Shown: piece by piece, positions 56,321 to 64,000 of the stretch
Layout: each line of letters begins with the position of its first letter
Position numbering within the stretch: position 1 is the first letter of the stretch
Source of the DNA: Marinomonas sp. KMM3893
Lineage (GTDB): Bacteria; Pseudomonadota; Gammaproteobacteria; Pseudomonadales; Marinomonadaceae
DNA length: 64,000 nucleotides
Direction: 5' to 3'
NCBI RefSeq assembly: GCF_004352855.1
Contig: NZ_SJSC01000001.1
Span: 682,001 to 746,000, forward strand
The notes under the pieces: generated by a model
What the model was told of the DNA's origin: nothing
What the model saw: only the letters and a program-made list of their open reading frames with translations
Database searches by the model: none
Program-made: the position numbers and the translations under genes

Positions 56321-59300
56321 ATGCATGGCGTTACCGCCATTCACTATTCTGTCGAGATGCGCATGCCGGTATCACAAAAAATATTTAAAGTTCGACGCCA
56401 TTATAATAAATGGGTTGCTGACCAAACTCTGGAAGATTTTGCGTTACGCTACACCTCCAAACAAACCCACACAATGAGCATTGAGCGAGTGGCCAACACC
56501 GCCTTAGGCGCCACCGCTTTTCTGGCGCTGGAAGGCCTTGCCGCCGCCATCACGCTCAATTATGGTTTTACGAATGCCATCGCAGCAATTGCTGTCGTCT
56601 TACTGGTGTTTTTTATCACCGGCTTTCCCATTGCCTATTATTCTGCCAAGCACGGTTTGGACATTGACCTGCTGACTCGTGGGGCGGGCTTTGGCTATTT
56701 AGGTTCCACCATCACATCGCTTATCTACGCAACCTTCACCTTTATTTTCTTTGCCATTGAAGCCGCCATTCTCGCCTCGGCACTAGAAGTCTTATTTAGT
56801 ATTCCTCTAGCCATTGGTTATGCTCTATCGGCGGTGTTTGTGATACCGATTGTGACCCATGGCATACGGGCAATAAGCCGATTTCAGTGGCTCACCCAAT
56901 ACATTTGGCTGGCGTTGCAATTAACCGCATTGTTGGTTGTGGTGTTCAACGAATACGATCATTTCCAGGCTTGGAGCGAGTACACTGTCCCCGACTTACC
57001 CAACAGCGGCAACTTTAATCTGATTCTCTTTGGCGCCGCCGCTTCTATGCTCTTTGCTCTCATGGCGCAAATTGGAGAGCAGGTAGACTACCTTCGCTTT
57101 ATGCCAGAAAAGACAGCAGAGAATAAAAGACGCTGGTGGTTTTGGCTGATTATTGCAGGGCCTGGCTGGGTGTTTATGGGGGGAATAAAAATGCTGCTTG
57201 GGTCGTTTCTGGCCTTCCTCGCCTTTTCAAATGGCTTGCCGTTTGAGCAAGCCGCCGACCCCACTCATATGTATCAAGGGGTGTTCGAGTTTCTTACCAA
57301 CTCCCCCATTCTCGCGCTCATCATGGCCGCCATCATGGTGTTTATCTGTCAAATGAAGATCAACCTCACCAATGCCTATGCAGGGTCAATTGCTTGGTCT
57401 AATTTTTTCTCTCGGTTAACTCACAGCCACCCAGGTCGCGTGGTCTGGTTGGTGTTTAATGTCACCATCGCATTATTGCTCATGGAGTTGGGGATTTACC
57501 AAGCCCTAGAGGCCATATTGGGGGTGTTTGCCATCGCCGCGGTAAGTTGGTTAGGGTGTTTGTCAGCGGATCTATTGATCAATAAGCCACTCAAGTTAAG
57601 CCCTGATTATGTGGAGTTCAAACGCGCGCATTTATACGATATTAATCCAGTTGGCACCGGCTCCATGCTGATCGCGACTATTTTGGGGTTGGTGAGCTAT
57701 TTAGGCGTGTTTGGCGACACCATGAAAGCCCTGTGTCATTTTGTCAGTCTTGCCAGCTGCTTTGTGTGCGTGCCAACCATCGCTTGGCTCACCAAGGGCA
57801 AGTATTATTTAGCACGACAATCGCCCGAATTACTGCCATTGATTCTCCTAGAAGCGGATCAACACCCGAAGATCACCTATCGCGTACTCACTTGTGGCAT
57901 TTGTGAAAACACCTTTGAAGTCGCCGACATGAGCTACTGCTCAGCGTATCAGCAACCGATTTGCTCATTGTGCTGCTCTTTGGATGTTCGCTGCATGGAC
58001 AGCTGCAAACCTCATGCCCGCATCAGCCAACAGAGCATCGCGTTTCAACGCATGTTTTTGCCGAAAAAAGTTGTGCGCCTAATCAATTCCCGACTCGGGC
58101 GTTTTGCCACCCTGCTGGTGGTGATCAACTTAATTAACGCCGCACTGATGACCTTAATCTATCGACAAATGGCACCGCAAACGCTCTCCGAAGCCGCCCT
58201 ATTAAGCCAGACCATGTGGACCCTCTTTTTTACACTCTTAATTGTTTCTGGGGTGCTTTCTTGGCTGTTTCTGCTCGCTCATGAAAGCCGAGTGGTGGCA
58301 CAAAAAGAGTCCAATCGGCAAACTCGAAAGCTGACGCAAGAAATCGATGCCCACCAGGAAACAGACAAGGCACTACAATCAGCAAAAGAGCTGGCAGAAC
58401 GCTCTAATGCGGCAAAAAGTCGCTATTTAACCGGGATAAGTCACGAACTAAGAACCCCACTGCAATCGATCATTGGCTACGCTCAACTGCTTTCTGACAA
58501 AAATGAAATGCCACCACAACACCAACATGGCTTAGACATTATCCAGCGCAGTGGTCAGTATTTAGCAGACCTGATCGAGGGATTGTTGGACATTTCGAAA
58601 ATCGAAGCGGGGCGCTTAGACCTGTATCGCAACACAGTGGATTTACCGGCGCTAATTGAACAGCTCTGCAATATGTTTTCGATGCAGGCCACCAGCAAAG
58701 GGCTGCATTTCCAACATCACATTCTCGACCCTTTGCCACACTCGGTAATGACTGACGAAAAGCGCTTACGTCAGATTCTGATCAACCTGTTATCCAACGC
58801 CATTAAATACACCAAAGCGGGCCGTGTAGATTTTTTTATTCGCTATCGTAATCAAGTGGCGGAATTTGTGATTAAAGACTCAGGCCCTGGCATCCCAGAG
58901 CATCAGATGGCGCGTATTTTCGACCCTTTTGAACGGGTTCGTAATGCCGATACCGCCAACTTACCCGGCACAGGTTTAGGCCTCACCATAGTAAAATTAC
59001 TCACAGAAATTATGGGGGGTGATTTACAAGCCAACAGCCAAGTAGGTGAAGGCAGTGAGTTTACAGTGAACCTAATGCTCCCTTGGGTAAACAAAGAAAC
59101 CCTACGAGAAAACACCCAACAACGTGTTATTGGCTACCATGGCTTCCAAAAAAAGCTCTTTGTGGTGGACGACGACCCTGTGGTGCGTGGCTTGCTGGCA
59201 GACATTTTAGTGCCCCTTAACTTCATCACCTATGAAGCCTACGACGCGGAGCATTGTTTGTCTCAATTGCCCGACGTTGCCCCTGATCTGTTTATTTTGG

Positions 59301-59863
59301 ATGTCTCTATGCCCGGCATGAGCGGCCTAGAATTGGCCAAAAAACTGCGCCACCAAGGCGTTAAGGTTCCTATCATTATGCTGTCTGCTGACGCCCAAGA
59401 ACAACATAGACAGCCCGACGAAAAAGCCGCCTTTGATGACTACTTGGTCAAACCGGTCAATAACCAAACCTTGCTTGAGAAAATCTCGGCCAATATTGAC
59501 CTTGATTGGGTCTATCAAACGCCCATTAATGCGCCAGATTCCGCGTCCAAAACGACGTCTGTCGATTATTGTTCGCCAGTAAAAAACACCTTAAAAAACA
59601 ACAACAATGACTCAGAGGCTCCTATTCCAGACCATGAATTGATCCGTGAATTGGTCGCCTTCGCTGAAATGGGGTATCGAAAAGGCGTGGGCAATACCTT
59701 ACAAAAAATAGCGCAATTTGAGTTACTAAACACCGAACAACAGAACAAGATCGAACAGTTTTACAACACCTTTCAATTCGATATCTTGGCCTCTTACTTA
59801 ACCCAACACAGCACAATCGATGCCATGAGCCAACCATCTCAAGCAACGCAGGAGACAAAGTAA
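56321..59863 (+). CDS. Hybrid histidine kinase with NCS1-type permease sensor
   Basis: An 1180-residue hybrid kinase. Residues about 60-490 are a twelve-helix permease resembling NCS1 nucleobase/cation symporters. A cluster of eight cysteines follows (C525, C528, C540, C548, C551, C552, C558, C562), then two more membrane helices (about 596-615 and 633-653) and a coiled coil. The kinase has H708 in ISHELRTP, N826, DSGPGIP (853-859) and GTGLGL (883-888). A receiver domain has D950-D952, phosphoacceptor D994 and K1044. A helical tail completes it. ATGs at 56357 and 56363 are alternative starts. The ligand is unknown. Confidence 0.93.
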   Translation: MHGVTAIHYSVEMRMPVSQKIFKVRRHYNKWVADQTLEDFALRYTSKQTHTMSIERVANTALGATAFLALEGLAAAITLNYGFTNAIAAIAVVLLVFFITGFPIAYYSAKHGLDIDLLTRGAGFGYLGSTITSLIYATFTFIFFAIEAAILASALEVLFSIPLAIGYALSAVFVIPIVTHGIRAISRFQWLTQYIWLALQLTALLVVVFNEYDHFQAWSEYTVPDLPNSGNFNLILFGAAASMLFALMAQIGEQVDYLRFMPEKTAENKRRWWFWLIIAGPGWVFMGGIKMLLGSFLAFLAFSNGLPFEQAADPTHMYQGVFEFLTNSPILALIMAAIMVFICQMKINLTNAYAGSIAWSNFFSRLTHSHPGRVVWLVFNVTIALLLMELGIYQALEAILGVFAIAAVSWLGCLSADLLINKPLKLSPDYVEFKRAHLYDINPVGTGSMLIATILGLVSYLGVFGDTMKALCHFVSLASCFVCVPTIAWLTKGKYYLARQSPELLPLILLEADQHPKITYRVLTCGICENTFEVADMSYCSAYQQPICSLCCSLDVRCMDSCKPHARISQQSIAFQRMFLPKKVVRLINSRLGRFATLLVVINLINAALMTLIYRQMAPQTLSEAALLSQTMWTLFFTLLIVSGVLSWLFLLAHESRVVAQKESNRQTRKLTQEIDAHQETDKALQSAKELAERSNAAKSRYLTGISHELRTPLQSIIGYAQLLSDKNEMPPQHQHGLDIIQRSGQYLADLIEGLLDISKIEAGRLDLYRNTVDLPALIEQLCNMFSMQATSKGLHFQHHILDPLPHSVMTDEKRLRQILINLLSNAIKYTKAGRVDFFIRYRNQVAEFVIKDSGPGIPEHQMARIFDPFERVRNADTANLPGTGLGLTIVKLLTEIMGGDLQANSQVGEGSEFTVNLMLPWVNKETLRENTQQRVIGYHGFQKKLFVVDDDPVVRGLLADILVPLNFITYEAYDAEHCLSQLPDVAPDLFILDVSMPGMSGLELAKKLRHQGVKVPIIMLSADAQEQHRQPDEKAAFDDYLVKPVNNQTLLEKISANIDLDWVYQTPINAPDSASKTTSVDYCSPVKNTLKNNNNDSEAPIPDHELIRELVAFAEMGYRKGVGNTLQKIAQFELLNTEQQNKIEQFYNTFQFDILASYLTQHSTIDAMSQPSQATQETK

Positions 59864-59864
59864 C

Positions 59865-60770
59865 ATGATGAAAACGAACAATGACATTGTCTTGGTGGTA
59901 GACGACTCTGCCGATGCGCTCAGCTTGATTAACGACACTTTAGAAGCCGCCAATATGGATGTGCTGGTGGCACTAGAAGGCAAACAAGCCCTCACCATCG
60001 CCAAGCGTATTCGACCTGATATTATTTTACTCGACGCCATCATGCCAACCATGGACGGATTTGAAACCTGCCGAGCTCTAAAAGCCGACGCAAGTCTGGC
60101 CTCCATTCCGGTGATCTTTATGACCGGATTGAGTGACACAGATGACATAGTTCGAGGCCTAGAAGTGGGAGGGGTCGACTACCTAACAAAGCCGATCAAG
60201 CCTAGCGAGTTGCTGGCACGCATGAAGGTTCATCTTAATAATGCTCGCCTAACCAGCAGCGCTCAATTAGCGCTGGATAACACAGGCCAACACCTAATGA
60301 CGGTGTCAGATGACGGTAATATAATGTGGGCAACGCCACAAACCTATGCGCTGCTTGCCAAGGCACGCGCCTCAACCCAATGGCAGCACAAGGTCCTCAC
60401 CCAACAACTAAAACAGTGGCTTGATCATCAGCCCGAAATAGACAGTCGTTTGCCACTCAGCGGGTTAGATTATCCATTGTCGGTTAAAATCGTAAGCGCA
60501 GAACAAGGACAAGAACGCTTACTCAAATTAGAAGACGGACGCCGCCCCACCGGCCCCCATTTATTACGCCAAGAGTTGGGATTAACAGAACGAGAATCCG
60601 AAGTATTGCACTGGCTCGCCAATGGAAAAACCAACCGTGAGATTGCCCAAATACTCGATATGAGCCCAAGAACCGTGAACAAGCACCTAGAGCAGATTTT
60701 TCCGAAACTGAGTGTCGAAAACCGCACCGCCGCCGCAGGCATTGCACTAAAAATACTCGCCAACGCCTAG
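59865..60770 (+). CDS. LuxR-type response regulator
   Basis: A 301-residue regulator one base after the hybrid kinase stop, with AGGAGA upstream, so surely its partner in the same transcript. The receiver domain has D13/D14, phosphoacceptor D57 (ILLDAIMP) and K109. Residues about 126-230 look like a PAS-type fold with no clear ligand motif. The C-terminal HTH is LTERESEVLHWLANGKTNREIAQILDMSPRTVNKHLEQIF. It probably activates genes nearby or elsewhere after phosphorylation. Two ATGs (59865, 59868) are adjacent. Confidence 0.93.
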   Translation: MMKTNNDIVLVVDDSADALSLINDTLEAANMDVLVALEGKQALTIAKRIRPDIILLDAIMPTMDGFETCRALKADASLASIPVIFMTGLSDTDDIVRGLEVGGVDYLTKPIKPSELLARMKVHLNNARLTSSAQLALDNTGQHLMTVSDDGNIMWATPQTYALLAKARASTQWQHKVLTQQLKQWLDHQPEIDSRLPLSGLDYPLSVKIVSAEQGQERLLKLEDGRRPTGPHLLRQELGLTERESEVLHWLANGKTNREIAQILDMSPRTVNKHLEQIFPKLSVENRTAAAGIALKILANA

Positions 60771-60812
60771 CTTCTCCTTGTCCTCAAAAGCACTCACCAA
60801 CCTCGGAATAAA

Positions 60813-60860
60813 AAAAAGGAAGAAGCCAATCTATACAAGAAGTAAAGCCTCTTCCTTAAA
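60813..60860. terminator. Possible hairpin between response regulator and PhyH gene
   Basis: AAGGAAGA (about 60817-60824) can pair with TCTTCCTT (about 60850-60858) over a long loop, with a T-run on the minus strand. It may be a second stop for the minus-strand gene or for the response regulator. Confidence 0.45.
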
Positions 60861-60924
60861 GCGGGTACTCAATGAAAGAAAGTACCTGCAGGACTCTTGA
60901 TAAAACCACGAGAAGAACTCGATA

Positions 60925-60953
60925 AAAAACGAGCCCCCCTAGGAAAAGGGCTC
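60925..60953 (-). terminator. Terminator overlapping the PhyH stop codon
   Basis: On the minus strand GAGCCC (60953-60948) pairs with GGGCTC (60936-60931), the loop holding the TAG stop, and GTTTTTTA follows. Confidence 0.7.
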
Positions 60954-61772
60954 AATCAATGGGTTAAGTTTGCCATCGGCCATTTCCCCAGGCTGGCGAT
61001 CTGGCAACCAACGAGTCATATCATCTCGGCGGCCTTTGTTCCAACGCCCTTGGCTATCTGGGTCTTCGATAATTTTGGTGTTATCGGCATACCAAATAAT
61101 GGTCATGGCTTCACGCATCACATTGGATTGGTTTTCGTGGGCTCCGTGCAAACACCACCCCGAATGGAAGGTCGCGTCACCCGCTTGCATTGCACCATGA
61201 TTAACTATCTCAAAGCCTCGTTTCTGGCACAAATCGCTAAGGATTTTTTCAGATTCATCTGAAATAGGAATATCCCCCAAATACCCAACCTTACCGGTGC
61301 CACTGGCAAAATTCAGCGTGCCCATGTTCTTTGTTATATCAATTAAAGGCATCCACATGGTGAGGATTTTATCCGTCTCTAACGGCCAATAATATTGATC
61401 CTGATGCCAAGGGGTTAAGCCACCATAAGGCTCTTTGTATAAGGCCTGATCATGATAAATTCGCACCTTGTCTGTGCCTAACAATTGCGCAGCAATACCG
61501 GCAAAGCGCTTCGCCATAACAAACTTTGCGACTTCTGGGTAATCTGGCCATAAGTTCATGATTTGTAAGAAAGCTTTACCATAAGTGTCGCGTTCTTCGA
61601 GCGGTTTTAGGGCAAGGCGGGATTTACGATCCTCTACCGCGGAACGGATCGCTTGTCGACTCAACGCCACTTGCGGTTCATCACACACGCCATTGATTCG
61701 CACATGGCCTTGTTGATTAAACGCCGTGATGGTGTCCTCTGGTACGCTGAGTAGTTGATCAAAACACGTCAT
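60939..61772 (-). CDS. Phytanoyl-CoA dioxygenase (PhyH) family protein
   Basis: A 277-residue Fe(II)/2-oxoglutarate dioxygenase. The iron facial triad is H123 and D125 (PWHQDQYYWP) with H209 (LHGAHENQSN); R220 would bind 2-oxoglutarate. Length is typical. Members hydroxylate a wide range of small molecules, so the substrate is open. It is 98 bases downstream of an AraC regulator on the same strand and near the two-component pair and an alcohol dehydrogenase. The ATG at 61772 has AGGAAGG upstream. Its terminator overlaps the stop. Confidence 0.9.
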   Translation of the reverse strand: MTCFDQLLSVPEDTITAFNQQGHVRINGVCDEPQVALSRQAIRSAVEDRKSRLALKPLEERDTYGKAFLQIMNLWPDYPEVAKFVMAKRFAGIAAQLLGTDKVRIYHDQALYKEPYGGLTPWHQDQYYWPLETDKILTMWMPLIDITKNMGTLNFASGTGKVGYLGDIPISDESEKILSDLCQKRGFEIVNHGAMQAGDATFHSGWCLHGAHENQSNVMREAMTIIWYADNTKIIEDPDSQGRWNKGRRDDMTRWLPDRQPGEMADGKLNPLIEPFS

Positions 61773-61870
61773 GATTGGCCTTCCTCTAACAACATAGATA
61801 TGCCATTAGATTACGAACTAACAAGCCAAAGAAAAACGCTACTATCGCTCAAAAATATCAAATATTTGCA

Positions 61871-62743
61871 CTAAGATGTTTTAGCCACTGAACGCCCTAA
61901 CAGCTCATTTCGATACTGTTTTGGGGTGACTGAAAACTGTTTTTTAAACACAGAAATAAAATGAGACGGCGTTGAAAAATCCAATTCATAACTGATTTCT
62001 GTGATCGATTTATTGCTTTGTGTCAGCATACGAGCCGAACTGTAAAGCTTATGCCGAATCGTATATTCAGAGAAATTAAAACGAAAAACACTTTTGAAAA
62101 GGCGCGAGAAATACGACGTTGAAATATGACAAAGCGCCGCGGCCTCCACCAAAGAAAGCTCAACATAAGCATGATGCCGAAACAGGTCAATCACAGGTTC
62201 AAGACGCTCATAGCCTTTGCTTTTCGTAATCGGCTGGGCATGTAAATAGCTGACTGGCTTAGCGTGTTCTACGACCCAAATAATCAACAGCTTCAATAAG
62301 GTCAAGCTCATCTCACTGTGTGGATCGGCTTGATAACTCTGCTTTAGCCACGCCACCTGCTGCTGCACGTTGAGCAACTGCTCTTTGTCTAAGCGTAGAT
62401 GAATGCCAAACTGAAGGAAGTCGGCCTCTTTGCTGAGATTATTATCGTCTAAAAAGGCAGGTAAAAACTGCACAATAGTCCAAGATTTCTGCCCTGAGTT
62501 TAATTCAAAATCATGGGTTTCCAGCGCTGGGGTAAAAACAATGTCTTTGTCTTTGAGCTGGGATTCACCTTGCGAGTAAAAGTATGAACCGTCTATTTGA
62601 TCAAAAATAATAAACTCGTGCACTTCATGAAAATGCATAAAACACGAGTAGCTTTCCCCTTCTTCATAGGCAACGCTATGGACTTCAAATTGGTAGCCTT
62701 CTTGAATACAAAAAGGCTCGCAGTAGGTTTGTGTTTTTATCAT
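61871..62743 (-). CDS. AraC family transcriptional regulator
   Basis: A 290-residue activator. The N-terminal half is a cupin-like sensor (CFMHFHEVHEFIIFDQIDGSY, HDFELNSGQKSW). The C-terminal pair of HTH motifs starts at about 190: LVEAAALCHISTSYFSRLFK and KSITEISYELDFSTPSHFISVFKKQFSVTPKQYR. It is divergent from the alcohol dehydrogenase gene (196-base gap) and upstream of the PhyH gene, so it probably controls both. Confidence 0.93.
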   Translation of the reverse strand: MIKTQTYCEPFCIQEGYQFEVHSVAYEEGESYSCFMHFHEVHEFIIFDQIDGSYFYSQGESQLKDKDIVFTPALETHDFELNSGQKSWTIVQFLPAFLDDNNLSKEADFLQFGIHLRLDKEQLLNVQQQVAWLKQSYQADPHSEMSLTLLKLLIIWVVEHAKPVSYLHAQPITKSKGYERLEPVIDLFRHHAYVELSLVEAAALCHISTSYFSRLFKSVFRFNFSEYTIRHKLYSSARMLTQSNKSITEISYELDFSTPSHFISVFKKQFSVTPKQYRNELLGRSVAKTS

Positions 62744-62939
62744 TATTGTATTTCAACCTGCATCACAACGAACAAAAGTATCAGATATTGCTTATTATCT
62801 TTAGCATAGCCAAAACACAAAAAACCACAAATATATGCTATTACGGGACAATCATTTGGCAGAATAGCGTCTCCCTTGCATGTTCTAATCGAGGTTAATG
62901 AGTGAACTATCACCCTCTTTTAAGCGTTAAGGAAAAGCC

Positions 62940-64000
62940 ATGCCTCAGGTTCAAGCCATCGTTTCAAACGGCCAAGGTCATTATCAACTTACTCAGATCG
63001 ACGTTGGCCTACCTGCTGCAGACGAAGTTCAAATCCGCCTAAAAGCCAGTGGCATTTGCCATACTGATTGGGACTCTATCCAACATTGGAATAAACACTT
63101 TGTTGTTGGCCATGAAGGCGCAGGTATTTTGTCTGCAGTCGGCGAACACGTTTCTCGTGTCGAGGTTGGCGACCATGTCATTTTAAATTGGGCAATTCCT
63201 TGCGGACAATGCTTTCAATGCGCAGAAGGCAACTTGCACCTTTGCGCCAACCATTCCCCTGTCTGTGGTTGTGGGCTTAAAGGGCATGCTCATGCCGCTG
63301 CTTGCCAGCATGACACGCGCCCCCTCGAACGTTCCTTTCATTTAGGCACCATGAGTGAAATGACCGTCGTAAAAGAAGCCGCTGTGGTCAAAATTCCTAA
63401 AGAGATCCCCTTCCCTACCGCCGCCATTATTGGTTGTGGCGTCATGACTGGTTGGGGTTCTGTGGTGAACGCCGCCCAGTTAAAAGCGGGCAGCTCAGCC
63501 TGTGTTATTGGTTGTGGTGGCGTCGGGCTCAATGTGATTCAAGCCAGCAAGGTGTCTGGCGCCCGTATGATCATTGCGATTGATATCACCCAAGAACGAC
63601 TTGACCAAGCCACACGCTTTGGCGCGACTCATGGCATTATCGCGGATAAAAATGACCCAGACTTTCGACAGGTGACCGCTCAGGTGAAGCAACTCACTGA
63701 TGGCCTCGGGGCCGACTACGCGTTTGAGTGCACCGCGATTCCAGCGCTTGGTGCCGCGCCTTTAGCCTTGATCCGTCATGCTGGCACCGCCGTGCAAGTC
63801 AGCGGCATAGAGCAACGTATCGAGTTTGATTGCCAGCTTTTCGAATGGGATAAAAAATACATCAACCCGTTATACGGCATGTGCAATCCGCAACGCGATT
63901 TTCCCCGCATTTTGTCGCAATACCAACAAGGCGACTTAAAGCTGGATGAGCTGGTTAGTCACACATACTCACTAAGCACCCTAAGCCAAGGCTTTGATGA
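62940..64000 (+). CDS. Zinc-dependent alcohol dehydrogenase (3' end beyond window)
   Basis: The first 353 residues of a medium-chain dehydrogenase; the gene runs off the right edge. It opens MPQVQAIVSNGQGHYQLT. Catalytic zinc ligands are in ASGICHTDW and VGHEGAG; the four structural-zinc cysteines are in CGQCFQCAEGNLHLC; RSFHLGTMSE and GCGVMTGWGS are class III-like; the NAD loop is IGCGGVGLNVIQASKVSG. The substrate alcohol is not evident; the class III resemblance also allows S-(hydroxymethyl)glutathione or a polar alcohol. The ATG at 62940 has AAGGAAAA upstream. It is divergent from the AraC gene. Confidence 0.92.
   Translation, partial: MPQVQAIVSNGQGHYQLTQIDVGLPAADEVQIRLKASGICHTDWDSIQHWNKHFVVGHEGAGILSAVGEHVSRVEVGDHVILNWAIPCGQCFQCAEGNLHLCANHSPVCGCGLKGHAHAAACQHDTRPLERSFHLGTMSEMTVVKEAAVVKIPKEIPFPTAAIIGCGVMTGWGSVVNAAQLKAGSSACVIGCGGVGLNVIQASKVSGARMIIAIDITQERLDQATRFGATHGIIADKNDPDFRQVTAQVKQLTDGLGADYAFECTAIPALGAAPLALIRHAGTAVQVSGIEQRIEFDCQLFEWDKKYINPLYGMCNPQRDFPRILSQYQQGDLKLDELVSHTYSLSTLSQGFD

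Overview
The window looks like chromosomal core DNA from a marine gammaproteobacterium, most likely Marinomonas or a close relative in the Oceanospirillales. This is inferred from gene order and protein character, not from a database search. Coding density is high and almost every large ORF has a recognisable family. I see no insertion sequence, prophage, CRISPR array or rRNA gene.

Layout. (1) 1-5.5 kb: start of tsaD (minus, cut by the window edge), then the macromolecular synthesis region rpsU / yqeY-dnaG-rpoD. (2) 5.8-14.4 kb: a PIN-PhoH ATPase, a glk-zwf-eda operon for glucose entry into the Entner-Doudoroff route with a HexR-type operator in front, a GAF-GGDEF protein, a thioesterase and several lipoproteins or small unknowns. 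(3) 14.4-31 kb: the classic translation/RNA block read on the minus strand, rlmE, ftsH-folP-glmM, tpiA-secG, tRNA-Leu(GAG), initiator tRNA-Met, rimP-nusA-infB-rbfA-truB, rpsO-pnp, with yhbY divergent from rlmE. (4) 31-45 kb: erpA behind an IscR-like promoter, prfC, an Lrp regulator divergent from a DMT exporter/aminotransferase pair, a TetR-controlled RND efflux pair with a perfect palindromic operator, a second DMT exporter, an NhaC antiporter and a flavin monooxygenase.

(5) 45.3-54.6 kb is the most unusual region. Five co-directional, partly overlapping genes encode a circularly permuted ATP-grasp protein, an alpha-E protein, a 1127-residue transglutaminase/DUF2126 amidoligase-like protein, a fused ATP-grasp/alpha-E protein and a second transglutaminase-like protein. 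Together they look like a peptide or amide-bond making and trimming system whose product is unknown. A sigma-54-like -24/-12 sequence and a perfect palindrome lie upstream. (6) rhlE follows. (7) 56.3-64 kb: a 1180-residue hybrid histidine kinase whose sensor is an NCS1-type permease plus an eight-cysteine cluster, its probable LuxR-type response regulator, then a PhyH-family dioxygenase, an AraC regulator and a zinc alcohol dehydrogenase cut by the window end. The last three suggest a small catabolic module that the two-component pair may sense for.

Several starts were moved from the longest reading frame on ribosome-binding-site or family-length grounds: rimP (TTG), prfC, the RND adaptor, the alpha-E protein, the DUF2126 protein (GTG), rhlE, truB and two lipoproteins.
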